Made by a program: the position numbers and the translations under genes. The notes under the pieces were generated by a model that ran no database searches, was not told the origin of the DNA, and saw nothing but the letters and a program-made list of their open reading frames with translations. DNA of 64,000 nt, from the NCBI GenBank assembly GCA_002317385.1, contig DCJH01000025.1, positions 5,986 to 69,985 on the forward strand. The letters are read 5' to 3'. Position 1 is the first letter of the stretch, and each line of letters starts with the position of its first letter. Below, one piece after another: positions 33,442 through 41,890 of this stretch. Source of the DNA: Prevotella sp. UBA1705. GTDB lineage: Bacteria > Bacteroidota > Bacteroidia > Bacteroidales > Bacteroidaceae.

Positions 33442-33461
33442 GGGATGGGGAAAGGGGAGGA

Positions 33462-35567
33462 TTACTTGAATTTCATGCCGAGATTCTGCATGATGAATCC
33501 GTAGATGTCGGCACTCTCTTCGAGGCGTTTGGCCAGGGGCTTGCCACCGCCGTGGCCCGCCTTGCTGTCGATGCGGATGAGCACGGGCGCCGGGCCGGCC
33601 TGACACTGCTGCAGGGTGGCCGCAAACTTGAACGAATGGGCAGGCACCACGCGGTCGTCGTGGTCGGCAGTGGTGACCAGCGTGGCCGGATAGCGGGTGC
33701 CGGGCCGCAGGTTGTGGAGCGGCGAGTAGGCGCGGAGATACTCAAACATCTCCTTGCTGTCGGCGCTGGTACCATAGTCGGGTGCCCAGTTCCAGCCGAT
33801 GGTGAAGCGGTGATAGCGCAGCATATCCATCACACCCACCTGCGGAATGCAGACCTTGTAGAGGTCGGGGCGCTGCGTCATGCACGCGCCGACGAGCAGA
33901 CCGCCGTTGCTTCCGCCCACGATGGCGAGCTTCTCTGAGGAGGTGTACTTGTTGTGGATGAGCCATTCGGCTGCGGCGATGAAGTCGTCGAACACGTTTT
34001 GCTTGCGCATCTTGGTGCCGGCCTGATGCCACTGCTCGCCATATTCGCTGCCGCCGCGCAGGTTGGCCTGGGCGTAGATGCCTCCATTCTCCAGGAACGG
34101 GATGCGCATGGTGGAGAACGATGGGGGCAACGACACGTTGAATCCGCCGTAGGCATAGAGGTACACGGGGTTCTTGCCGTTGCGCTTGAGCCCCTTCTTA
34201 TAAGTGAGGAACATCGGCACGCGGGTGCCATCCTTGCTGGTGATGAACACTTGCTCGGTTACGAAGTCGGCCTGTCGGAAGTTCACCTTGGGCTGCGAGT
34301 AGACCGTGCTGCGGTCTTGGGCGGCATCATAGCTGTAGACGGTGCCCGGAACGGTGAACGAGGTGAACGTGTAGAAGCACTCCTTGAGCTCGCGCTTGCC
34401 ATAGAACGACGCGCTTCCGGCTGTGGGGAGCTTGATTTCGTGGAGCCGCTGGCCCTCGGCGGTGTAGAGATAGGCGTGGCTGGAGGCATCCTTGCTGTAG
34501 GAGAGAATCATCTTGCCACCGGTGAAGGTCACGTCTTCGAGCACGTCGGTGCCCTCGGGCACCACCTCACGCCAGTCCTTGTAGCCCGGATGGCTGAGCG
34601 TGGTGAGCATCAGTCGGTTGCGCGGCGCGCCGTCGTTGGTGAAGAGATAGATGCTGTCGCCCACCACCTGGACGGGTGCATACTGCATGTCCATGTTGGC
34701 AGTCATCTGGATAAACTGCGAGCCCGGCACGCGAAGGTCGCGCACATAGAGGTTGTTGCCGTTGCCGCCGCCCGACTCATAGAGAAACATCATGGTCTCT
34801 TCCTTGTTCACACTCACGCTGTAGAAGCGCAGCGGATAGGCCGGATTCTGGTAGAACAGCACGTCTTCGCTCTGAGGTGTGCCCATCTTGTGGTAGTACA
34901 CCTTGTGCACTTCGTTCTTGCTGCTATATTCCTTGCCCTTCTCGGGAGCGTCGTAGGCACTGTAATAGAACCCGTCGCCACACCATACGGCACCTCCGAA
35001 CTTAGACCAGAGGATGTGGTCGGGCAGGTCTTGGCCGGTCTTCACGTCCTTCACGTAGATCTCCTGCCAGTCGCTGCCGCTGCGAGAGATGATGTAAGCC
35101 ATGTATTTTCCGTTGTTCGAGAACGACGTGCCCTGCAGGGCCACGGTGCCGTCGGCGCTCAGCATGTTGGGGTCGAGGAACACGTGGCGCTCGCCGCCCA
35201 GCCTGTCGAGCTTGTAGAGCACGTCCTGATTCTGCAGCCCGTCGTTGCGATAGCAATACCAGGTGCCGTTCTGCTCGAAGGGAATGCCCACCTTCTCATA
35301 GTTCACCACGGCCTTGAGGCGGGCCAGTAGCTTGCTGCGGAAGGGAATCTTGCCGAGGTAGGCCGACGTCACGGCGTTCTCGGCCTGCACCCATGCCTTG
35401 GTCTCGGCACTGGTGTCGTTCTCCAACGGGCGGAAGGGGTCGGCCACCTTCACGCCGAAATACTCGTCTACGGTACCGTCGTGAGGTGCGGCGGGATACT
35501 GGATGGCCTGCCCCATCGCCGTGGCGGCGGATAGTGCAAGGACAGACATCAGAATTGTTTTCTTCAT
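33462..35567 (-). CDS. Prolyl oligopeptidase family serine peptidase (S9A)
   Basis: 701 residues with signal peptide MKKTILMSVLALSAATAMGQ, so exported. N-terminal beta-propeller (about 75-410) and C-terminal alpha/beta hydrolase domain. Catalytic triad: Ser553 in GGSNGG, Asp637 in TADHDDRVVP with the substrate Arg639, and His672 in KAGHGGG. Cleaves proline-containing peptides in the envelope. Monocistronic, with its own terminator. Confidence 0.95.
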   Translation of the reverse strand: MKKTILMSVLALSAATAMGQAIQYPAAPHDGTVDEYFGVKVADPFRPLENDTSAETKAWVQAENAVTSAYLGKIPFRSKLLARLKAVVNYEKVGIPFEQNGTWYCYRNDGLQNQDVLYKLDRLGGERHVFLDPNMLSADGTVALQGTSFSNNGKYMAYIISRSGSDWQEIYVKDVKTGQDLPDHILWSKFGGAVWCGDGFYYSAYDAPEKGKEYSSKNEVHKVYYHKMGTPQSEDVLFYQNPAYPLRFYSVSVNKEETMMFLYESGGGNGNNLYVRDLRVPGSQFIQMTANMDMQYAPVQVVGDSIYLFTNDGAPRNRLMLTTLSHPGYKDWREVVPEGTDVLEDVTFTGGKMILSYSKDASSHAYLYTAEGQRLHEIKLPTAGSASFYGKRELKECFYTFTSFTVPGTVYSYDAAQDRSTVYSQPKVNFRQADFVTEQVFITSKDGTRVPMFLTYKKGLKRNGKNPVYLYAYGGFNVSLPPSFSTMRIPFLENGGIYAQANLRGGSEYGEQWHQAGTKMRKQNVFDDFIAAAEWLIHNKYTSSEKLAIVGGSNGGLLVGACMTQRPDLYKVCIPQVGVMDMLRYHRFTIGWNWAPDYGTSADSKEMFEYLRAYSPLHNLRPGTRYPATLVTTADHDDRVVPAHSFKFAATLQQCQAGPAPVLIRIDSKAGHGGGKPLAKRLEESADIYGFIMQNLGMKFK

Positions 35568-35614
35568 TGTTTTCGCGATTTAGGTCTATATAATATAATG
35601 ATAGGCTTTGACTA

Positions 35615-35622
35615 CAAAAATA
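35615..35622 (-). promoter_or_regulatory. Possible -7 element for the prolyl oligopeptidase gene
   Basis: Minus-strand TATTTTTG fits TAnnTTTG, about 48 bp upstream of the ATG at 35567. Confidence 0.35.
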
Positions 35623-35750
35623 CGGAGAATAGTTAATAAATAATGAATCGGGGGCGGGTAATCCGCTCGTTTTATCCTAAATTAACATTCTCGCCCGTGC
35701 CAATGAGCAACCGCCGAAACACGATTTTATTGCATTTAAAGTGTTAAAAA

Positions 35751-35783
35751 TTTGTATGGACAGAATAAAATCCATATATTTGC
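35751..35783 (+). promoter_or_regulatory. Promoter of the orphan ECF sigma gene
   Basis: TTTG (35751-35754), 20-bp spacer, TATATTTGC (35775-35783): a near-perfect Bacteroidota housekeeping promoter, leaving a leader of about 75 bp. Confidence 0.72.
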
Positions 35784-35861
35784 ACTTGGTAATAACATTA
35801 AACGAACAAAGTTTCAGCGCCTATCGATCCACATTTACTTAATAAACAGAAAATTAAGAAA

Positions 35862-36458
35862 ATGAAAAAACTTGCACAGATGACCGACGAAGAGTTGGCA
35901 TTATGCTACATGGACGGTAACAACCGGGCGTTCGATCTGTTATTATCCCACAATCAGTCGAAGCTTTTTTCCTATATTCTCTTCGTGGTTCGCGACCAAG
36001 ACAAGGCCAACGACCTCTTTCAGGAGACGTTTGTCAAGATTATTGTGAAGCTGCAGAACGGCAAATATGCCCCCACTGGCAAGTTCGGGGCATGGTGCAT
36101 GCGTATCACCCACAATGTCATCATGGACTGGTATCGTGAACAGCGGGCCGAGCACATCGTGGAACCCACCGAGGGAAACGACCTCTCCAACCTGAGTCAC
36201 GACAGTCTGCTCGATGCCAACATCGAGAATCGTTATACCAACGACCAGGTGATGACCGACGTGAAGAAGATGATGAACCATCTTCCGGCGTCGCAGCGCG
36301 AGGTGGTTTTCATGCGCTTCTACCAGCAGATGTCGTTCAAGGAGATAGCTGCCACCACCAACGTGAGCATCAACACTGCCCTCGGTCGCATGCGCTATGC
36401 CCTACTCAACATGCGCCGCATGGCCCGTGAGCATGGCGTCCAGCTCCAGATAGATTAA
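35862..36458 (+). CDS. Sigma-70 family RNA polymerase sigma factor (ECF type), orphan
   Basis: 198 residues. Region 2: NRAFDLLLSHNQSKLFSYIL..QDKANDLFQETFVKIIVKL..FGAWCMRITHNVIMDWYREQ. Region 4: HLPASQREVVFMRFYQQMSF..EIAATTNVSINTALGRMRYA. No anti-sigma or transporter gene is adjacent, unlike the two other sigma genes in this window, so its control is not visible. Housekeeping-type promoter upstream. Confidence 0.92.
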   Translation: MKKLAQMTDEELALCYMDGNNRAFDLLLSHNQSKLFSYILFVVRDQDKANDLFQETFVKIIVKLQNGKYAPTGKFGAWCMRITHNVIMDWYREQRAEHIVEPTEGNDLSNLSHDSLLDANIENRYTNDQVMTDVKKMMNHLPASQREVVFMRFYQQMSFKEIAATTNVSINTALGRMRYALLNMRRMAREHGVQLQID

Positions 36459-36484
36459 TACAGGGTATTGACAGAGTAAGGAGT

Positions 36485-36738
36485 AAAGACATAGTAACAA
36501 AGTAACACAGTAGAGACAAAATAAGGAAAAAGACATAGTAACAGAATAACAAGGTAAAGACAAGATAATATAAAAGACATAGTAACATAATAACATTTTT
36601 ATTTTGATGGCTTTTCAGCTTATCAAATCCACCTTCTCGGAAAATGGCGGAGCCAGCAACCGGCAATAAAATGTTATTCTGTTACTATGTCTTTCCTTTC
36701 TTACTCCGTCTATTCTGTTATTTTGTTACTATGTCTTT
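36485..36738. repeat. Repeat family 5 (AAAGACATAGTAACA), three forward and two inverted copies
   Basis: Forward copies of AAAGACATAGTAACANAATAACA-like sequence start at 36485, 36529 and 36573. Inverse copies (TGTTATTCTGTTACTATGTC and TGTTATTTTGTTACTATGTC) lie at 36672-36694 and 36716-36738. They fill the gap between the sigma gene and the convergent rpe, and could form long stems. A single copy is at 50742-50760. Confidence 0.82.
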
Positions 36739-36763
36739 ATCCTCTGATACCCTGTCTTTCAGC

Positions 36764-37420
36764 TTATTTTGTCAGGCGTTTCAGGCCACGGATTCTGTCT
36801 TCCGGGTCCTTGGCACCGAAGACATAGCTACCGCTCACCAGCACGTCTACACCCGCCTCGACCAGTCGGGGAGCCGTTTCGCCGTTCACGCCACCATCCA
36901 CTTCGATGAGCGCATGCGACCCACTCGCCTCGATCATGCGGCGCAGGCGCTGCACCTTAGCAATGGTGTTCTCGATGAATTTCTGTCCGCCGAAACCGGG
37001 GTTCACGCTCATCAGCAGCACCATGTCGGCCTCTTCGATCACGTCTTCGAGCATACTCACCGGCGTAGAGGGGTTGAGCACCACGCCCGCCTGCATGCCC
37101 GCCTCATGGATTTCGTGGATGGTGCGGTCCAGATGCGTACAGGCCTCATAGTGCACACTCATCATCATCGCCCCCAGGCGGGCCGTCTGGGCCACATATC
37201 GCTCGGGCTTCTGAATCATAAAGTGCACGTCGAGCGGCTTCACGCATATCTTTTTCACCGCTTCCATCACCGGGAAGCCAAAAGAAATGTTGGGTACAAA
37301 CGTGCCGTCCATCACATCGCAGTGCAGCCAGTCGGCCTCACTGCGGTTAATCATGTCTATATCTCCCTTCAGGTTGGCGAAGTCGGCGGCCAGCAACGAA
37401 GGGGAAACCATTGTCTTCAT
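36764..37420 (-). CDS. rpe: Ribulose-phosphate 3-epimerase
   Basis: 218 residues, TIM barrel of the pentose phosphate pathway interconverting ribulose-5-phosphate and xylulose-5-phosphate. Conserved blocks: SPSLLAADFANLKGDI, LHCDVMDGTFVPNISFG (metal His and catalytic Asp), DVHFMIQKPERYV, LLMSVNPGFGGQKFIE, and IEVDGGVNGETAP with the second catalytic Asp, then VDVLVSGSYVFG for phosphate binding. Preceded by a small gene 38 bp upstream on the same strand. Confidence 0.96.
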   Translation of the reverse strand: MKTMVSPSLLAADFANLKGDIDMINRSEADWLHCDVMDGTFVPNISFGFPVMEAVKKICVKPLDVHFMIQKPERYVAQTARLGAMMMSVHYEACTHLDRTIHEIHEAGMQAGVVLNPSTPVSMLEDVIEEADMVLLMSVNPGFGGQKFIENTIAKVQRLRRMIEASGSHALIEVDGGVNGETAPRLVEAGVDVLVSGSYVFGAKDPEDRIRGLKRLTK

Positions 37421-37458
37421 GGAGAAGGTTTTTTGAAGTATTACGGGTTAAAACAAGT

Positions 37459-37584
37459 TTAGTTCATACACAGTGGCAGTTGGTCGCCGTCGCCTTTGAT
37501 GGCTCTGTAGCTGTAGGCAATCTGCCGGATGATGCTCAACGTGGTCTCCGAAGGACCTTTTTCTTCAAGAGTAAAAAACTTCAT
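37459..37584 (-). CDS. Small conserved-looking protein (41 aa) ahead of rpe
   Basis: The frame reads MKFFTLEEKGPSETTLSIIR then QIAYSYRAIKGDGDQLPLCM and N, with stop TAA at 37459-37461. The core PSETTLSIIRQIAYSYR is helix-forming and looks like a genuine conserved small-protein motif rather than random translation. The frame begins at an ATG and ends just before rpe, so the two may be co-transcribed. Function is unknown. A small cytoplasmic protein with a surface helix is all that can be said. Confidence 0.6.
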   Translation of the reverse strand: MKFFTLEEKGPSETTLSIIRQIAYSYRAIKGDGDQLPLCMN

Positions 37585-37730
37585 AGGCAATCTTCGATTT
37601 TGAAATCAACTATCCTTATAACGCCCACCTCAATCGCTTTATTACATGTCCACCAAAATATTATTAGGTCTTTTCATATAATTTTCATCTTTCCCCGTTG
37701 GCGATTAAGTATTTCTTTCGTATATTTGCA

Positions 37731-37739
37731 GGACTAACG
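37731..37739 (+). promoter_or_regulatory. -7 promoter element for the secreted protein gene
   Basis: TATATTTGC matches TAnnTTTGC, 25 bp before the ATG at 37765. No clear -33 element at the usual distance. Confidence 0.5.
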
Positions 37740-37764
37740 TTTTTATTAATTAACACATTTATCT

Positions 37765-39192
37765 ATGAACAAAACATTACGCTTAACCTTATTCATGGTC
37801 ATGGCCATGATCAGTTCGTTCGTTTCCGCTCAATCCTATTCCTATACTTTTGCCAAAGGAGACATTACCGGAGAAGGTGATGCAACCCTTGGGGGGATTA
37901 CATGGAACGTGAGTGGAACATGGAATGCCACGGCATGGTTTGGATGGGATACATCTACCTACGCTAAGGGTATTCAGTTGGGTAGCAGCAAGAACTCTGC
38001 CAAGGCTATCACAATCAAGACCAACGGCATTGCCGGCACCATCACTTCGGTTGTTGTTAATGCAGCAACGGCATCGGGTGGAACCGCAACTCTTGACGTA
38101 ACCGTAGGTGGAACCAGCACGGGCGCCCAGGATTTGTCGTTAACGTCGACCGACTACACCTTCGAACCAAATGCTGCGGGTGAACTTGCCATTGTTTTCA
38201 CGCAGCCGTCTACGCTCAAGGCGCTCTATATCAAGAGCATCAGCGTGACCTACTCTGCAACAGGAAACTTCGTTGCTGCCCCCACAATTGATGGCGCAAC
38301 TCCGTTTGTTGGTTCTACAACCGTTACGCTTTCGGCTGAGACAGGTGCATCTATCTATTACACCACCGATGGCACCGACCCCACCAACGCATCGACTCTC
38401 TATGCAGCTCCCTTCCAGCTGACAAAGACCACTACCGTGAAAGCCATCGCCTACAAGGACGGCACAGCCAGCGCCGTGGTCTCCAAGGATTTCACTGCAG
38501 CCTATCAGGCTTCAGACATTGCTGACTTCAAGGCCCAGGCCGACAAGACAGACCAGGTGCTGACGCTCACCAACGCACAGGTAATCTATGCCGATGCCTC
38601 CAACACCAACGTATATGTTCGCGATAACACTGGTGCTATCTGCTTCTACAAGGCAGGTCTCGGCGTGGCCACGGGCGACGTGCTCAATGGCACAGTAGCC
38701 GGTACGCTGAGCATCTACAACAACTTGCCCGAGTTCGTTGCCAATACAGCGACCAACGCAGACAATATCACCAAGACTGCCGGTGCAGCCATCGACCCCG
38801 TAAGCGTGACGGTAACTGCAGCCCAGGCTCCCCAGTATCTCTGCAACCTCGTGCAGATTTCGGGCGTGAAACTCGACTCTGTGGGCAACAAGCTCTTTGC
38901 TTATCAGGATGGCGACTCTATCCAGGTGTACGACCAAATCAAGACCCTCACAGGCCAGACAGTGGTTACTCCGAGCGAGAACAACACCGTGACAGGCATC
39001 CTCGTGGTTTACAAGACCACCTATGAAATCTATCCTATCACCGTCGATGGTATCGTTACTACCGCCATTGCCGACCTCAAGGCCGAGGCCGACGACGTGA
39101 ACGCTCCCACCTTCAACCTCGCTGGCCAGCGCGTAGGCGCCGACTACAAGGGTGTGGTGATTCGCAACGGCAAGAAGTTTATCCGCAGATAA
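37765..39192 (+). CDS. Secreted protein with chitobiase/beta-hexosaminidase C-terminal-type domain
   Basis: 475 residues. Signal peptide ends VSAQ (about residue 23). Residues about 25-168 form a beta-sandwich-like region. About 172-250 match the CHB_HEX_C-type fold (TVTLSAETGASIYYTTDGTD, PTNASTLYAAPFQLTKTTTV). About 255-440 look like two OB-fold-type repeats (VLTLTNAQVIYADASNTNVYV, GDVLNGTVAGTLSIYNNLPEF). The end, FNLAGQRVGADYKGVVIRNG then KKFIRR, is the short C-terminal tail common on exported Prevotella proteins. No catalytic motif is seen; likely a surface or released adhesin or binding protein. Confidence 0.7.
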   Translation: MNKTLRLTLFMVMAMISSFVSAQSYSYTFAKGDITGEGDATLGGITWNVSGTWNATAWFGWDTSTYAKGIQLGSSKNSAKAITIKTNGIAGTITSVVVNAATASGGTATLDVTVGGTSTGAQDLSLTSTDYTFEPNAAGELAIVFTQPSTLKALYIKSISVTYSATGNFVAAPTIDGATPFVGSTTVTLSAETGASIYYTTDGTDPTNASTLYAAPFQLTKTTTVKAIAYKDGTASAVVSKDFTAAYQASDIADFKAQADKTDQVLTLTNAQVIYADASNTNVYVRDNTGAICFYKAGLGVATGDVLNGTVAGTLSIYNNLPEFVANTATNADNITKTAGAAIDPVSVTVTAAQAPQYLCNLVQISGVKLDSVGNKLFAYQDGDSIQVYDQIKTLTGQTVVTPSENNTVTGILVVYKTTYEIYPITVDGIVTTAIADLKAEADDVNAPTFNLAGQRVGADYKGVVIRNGKKFIRR

Positions 39193-39255
39193 CCCTTGGT
39201 TCTCTCCGTAGAACCCCATCGGTCCATCCCTTCGGGTAGACCCTAACAATAATAT

Positions 39256-39291
39256 AGGCTCCATCGTCTTCGTGCGATGGAGCCTTTTTCT
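39256..39291 (+). terminator. Terminator of the secreted protein gene
   Basis: Perfect 11-bp stem AGGCTCCATCG (39256-39266) / CGATGGAGCCT (39275-39285) then TTTTCTTTG. Confidence 0.88.
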
Positions 39292-39384
39292 TTGCCTCCC
39301 CAATCGGCTTTTGCATGGGGTCTATCAGTCCATATCCCAACTCAGCCACCGCCATTCCCCACTCATCCGTGTGGGGACGGATAA

Positions 39385-39425
39385 AAATAAATCCCGCCCA
39401 ACATCATCAACGACGGAGGCGGGAT
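39385..39425 (-). terminator. Orphan minus-strand terminator-like hairpin
   Basis: AATCCCGCC (39390-39398) / GGCGGGAT (39418-39425); on the minus strand it is followed by TTATTTTTA. No minus-strand gene is recognisable in 39426-39690, so the transcript it would end is unidentified. Confidence 0.5.
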
Positions 39426-39690
39426 ACGAGTTTTATAGGTATAGATGATTAAGAATTGGATGCGGCAAGCCACACCTTTATGATATTGTAAGAGTATAAG
39501 GATCGGGCGAAAGTCACTCCTTTGTCGCCGCGCGGCCCGGCGGATGGCAGCACCAGGCCTCTTTTTTACACCTATAACGCCGCGGAAAGGCAAATCCCCT
39601 ACGAGTTTTTCATCTTTTTTTGATATTTCTTGAGGATTTCTGTGCAAGTTTTCCGCACGAACGGCGTTTTAAGGGTAGAAGAAATTGATC
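39426..39690. other. Noncoding stretch before the third sigma gene
   Basis: No gene can be supported on either strand. It holds the upstream region of the sigma gene at 39691 and, possibly, an unidentified minus-strand transcript ending at the hairpin to its left. Confidence 0.4.
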
Positions 39691-40251
39691 ATGACAAACG
39701 TAGCGGCAGACAGGGAGGAAGAGATTGTCGGGCTATTCAGTCGGGGCGACGCGTCGGCGATGGACAGGCTATATGCCGACCACGCCGGCTACCTCACGGC
39801 TGTATGTGCTCGATATATTGCCGACGACGATACCCTGAAAGATGTGCTCCAGGAGTCGATGATCAAGATTTTCACGCAGATAGGCTCTTTCGAATATCGG
39901 GGGCGCGGGTCGCTGCGCGCATGGATGAGCCGCATCGTGGTGAACGAGAGCTTGCAGATGCTGCGCCGACACCAGCGACAACCCCTCGCGCTGCTCGACA
40001 CAGAGCCGCCCGACCTGCCCGACGAGGCGCCCGACACAGAGGGCATCGACGGCGACACGGTGACCCGGCTCATACGCCAACTGCCCGAGGGCTACCGAGC
40101 GGTGCTCAATCTTTACGCCATCGAGGGACGCAGCCACAGGGAGATAGCCCAGCTGCTCGGCATCAAGCCAGATACCTCGGCATCGCAGTTTCATCGCGCT
40201 AAGAACATGCTGGCCCGACTCATCAAAGAATATAAACGAAGTAAGGTATGA
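39691..40251 (+). CDS. ECF sigma factor coupled to a membrane protein
   Basis: 186 residues. Region 2: AMDRLYADHAGYLTAVCARY, then TLKDVLQESMIKIFTQI and RGSLRAWMSRIVVNESLQML. Region 4: LPEGYRAVLNLYAIEGRSHR, then EIAQLLGIKPDTSASQFHRA. I chose ATG 39691 (MTNVAADREEEIV). The stop overlaps the start of the next gene by 4 bp, so the two are translated together and the next product is probably its regulator. Confidence 0.92.
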   Translation: MTNVAADREEEIVGLFSRGDASAMDRLYADHAGYLTAVCARYIADDDTLKDVLQESMIKIFTQIGSFEYRGRGSLRAWMSRIVVNESLQMLRRHQRQPLALLDTEPPDLPDEAPDTEGIDGDTVTRLIRQLPEGYRAVLNLYAIEGRSHREIAQLLGIKPDTSASQFHRAKNMLARLIKEYKRSKV

Positions 40252-41561
40252 ACGACAATTGGATGAACCAACTCAGGAATCTCGCCGACGGCCACGAACA
40301 GACGCCGCCGGAGGGACTGCTCGACGACGTGAAGCGAGAGATGTCGGCGCGCGGACTCATGCCTGCTTCGGCCACACGGCGTGCCGCCACGGTGCCGCTG
40401 TGGCGCAGACGATGGGTTGCCGCCGCTGCTGCCGCCCTGCTGCTCGCGGGCGTGGGCACCGTGGGCTATCTGCAGACCGGCCGACGGGATGCTCCGATGG
40501 CGCAGACTTCCACGCCTTTGATCCCCGCCAAGACTGCTCCGCAGACATCTCCTGCCGCTGAGGAGCCGGCCACTCCGACCGGTGCAGCACCTGCTTCGGC
40601 CCCGTCGGCCATCGGTAGACTTGTGGCCGTGGCACAGCATCTGGGCCAGCGATTGGGTCTCACGCCCGAAGCCTCTGCCACCTCTGCCGAAACCCCATGG
40701 ATAGCCATGGCTGCGCCGACCGATGCGCCGGCCGTGGCCTCCGCCCCATTGGCCACCCCCACCGAGGCCCCGACGGCCCAAGCCGCCGAAGCCCGACAGG
40801 AGCCCAAACGCACGGAGCCCACCCGCCAGACCTATTCGGCGGCCAACTATTCCGCACCCACGCCACGCCACGCCAGCACCCGTGGCAGCCGTCTCGACTT
40901 CGGCGCCTACTATGGTGCGCAGCCCTCGCAGCGCGCCCAGATGGACGAATCGCTGCCCGCCGAGGCCTACAACTCCTACTCGCTGACGCAGTCGGACCCG
41001 CTCTTGCGCAACATTGGCCCGCTGGCCATGGCCGCCCTGCCCCCCGTAACCACCGAGAATCACCATCGTCCCCTGCGCATGGGCGTCTCCGTGAGATACC
41101 GCCTGTCGCCCCGCTGGAGCCTCATGACGGGCGTGAACTACAGCCGTCTCACCTCAGAGTTTACCGAAGAGGGCAGCGCCTACATGCAGTCTACCACGCA
41201 GAAGCTCCACTATATCGGCATTCCCGTGAGCGCCAGCTACGACGTTTGGCAGAGTCGCCACGTCAGGGTCTATGCCAAGGCCGGAGGCGAAGTAGAGAAA
41301 CTGGTGAAGGGACGAGCCACGGTGCAGACCACCTACGGTGCGCCTCGCCCGGCCTACACCGAGAATGTGAGTGAGCACCGGCCCGTGTTCAGCACCCATG
41401 CCGCCGCCGGCGTGGAGTATCAGCCGGCCAGCGTGGTGAGCGTCTTTGTCGAACCCGGCGCCTCCTACCATTTCAACAACGGCAGTGGGGTGCGCTCCGC
41501 CTACACCGCCCGCCCCTTGGATTTCACCCTCTCCGTGGGTCTCCGTCTCAACATCAGATAG
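40248..41561 (+). CDS. Putative anti-sigma/outer-membrane-barrel-like protein
   Basis: 437 residues. N-terminus (1-45) is a short helical cytoplasmic segment (MNDNWMNQLRNLADGHEQTP..EGLLDDVKREMSARGL), followed by a membrane helix (WVAAAAAALLLAGVGTVGYL, about 49-70), a long Ala/Pro/Thr-rich linker (about 80-215), and a C-terminal region (about 270-437) with barrel-like strands (MGVSVRYRLSPRWSLMTGVN, IGIPVSASYDV, AAGVEYQPASVVSVFVEPGA) ending FTLSVGLRLNIR. Its coupling to the sigma gene suggests an anti-sigma role for the N-terminus. One chain with both an inner-membrane anchor and a barrel-like end is characteristic of a Bacteroidota-specific family; which membrane it ends in is unclear. Confidence 0.75.
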   Translation: MNDNWMNQLRNLADGHEQTPPEGLLDDVKREMSARGLMPASATRRAATVPLWRRRWVAAAAAALLLAGVGTVGYLQTGRRDAPMAQTSTPLIPAKTAPQTSPAAEEPATPTGAAPASAPSAIGRLVAVAQHLGQRLGLTPEASATSAETPWIAMAAPTDAPAVASAPLATPTEAPTAQAAEARQEPKRTEPTRQTYSAANYSAPTPRHASTRGSRLDFGAYYGAQPSQRAQMDESLPAEAYNSYSLTQSDPLLRNIGPLAMAALPPVTTENHHRPLRMGVSVRYRLSPRWSLMTGVNYSRLTSEFTEEGSAYMQSTTQKLHYIGIPVSASYDVWQSRHVRVYAKAGGEVEKLVKGRATVQTTYGAPRPAYTENVSEHRPVFSTHAAAGVEYQPASVVSVFVEPGASYHFNNGSGVRSAYTARPLDFTLSVGLRLNIR

Positions 41562-41636
41562 CATCCTCACCGAACGAGGCTTCCCTTCATTTTAATATCA
41601 AATGGCCTCTCTACAGGTAGCCCATTTCCTCCGTTC

Positions 41637-41735
41637 GCGATTACTACCTTTTCGTCTTGTCTTTAGGTAGTAATCGCGATGCGAAAAGGTAGTAAAGGTG
41701 AGAGGATTAGTACCATATCGTCAGACGAATAGTAT
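41637..41735. repeat. Repeat family 1, hairpin form
   Basis: TCGCGATTACTACCTTTTCG (41635-41654) faces AGGTAGTAATCGCGATGCGA (41667-41686), giving a long hairpin, followed by AAGGTAGTAAAGG and GGATTAGTACCATATCG. Noncoding gap between a rightward and a leftward gene. Confidence 0.75.
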
Positions 41736-41813
41736 TTGATGGCGATGGGGTGGATGCTGGGCGTGGTTGCGCAGGGTATTACGGGCTTGCGAAGGCGGTG
41801 TGTATCAACGAAA

Positions 41814-41856
41814 AAATCCATATCTGCCCATGCGATGCAAGGGTAGATATGGATTT
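41814..41856 (-). terminator. Terminator of the metalloprotease/SusCD operon (bidirectional form)
   Basis: AAATCCATATCTGCCC (41814-41829) / GGGTAGATATGGATTT (41841-41856), one mismatch, flanked by A/T runs on both sides, so it could serve both converging genes. Confidence 0.82.
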
Positions 41857-41890
41857 AAAAAAATGATGGGGTGGGGAAGAGACCGGATGA

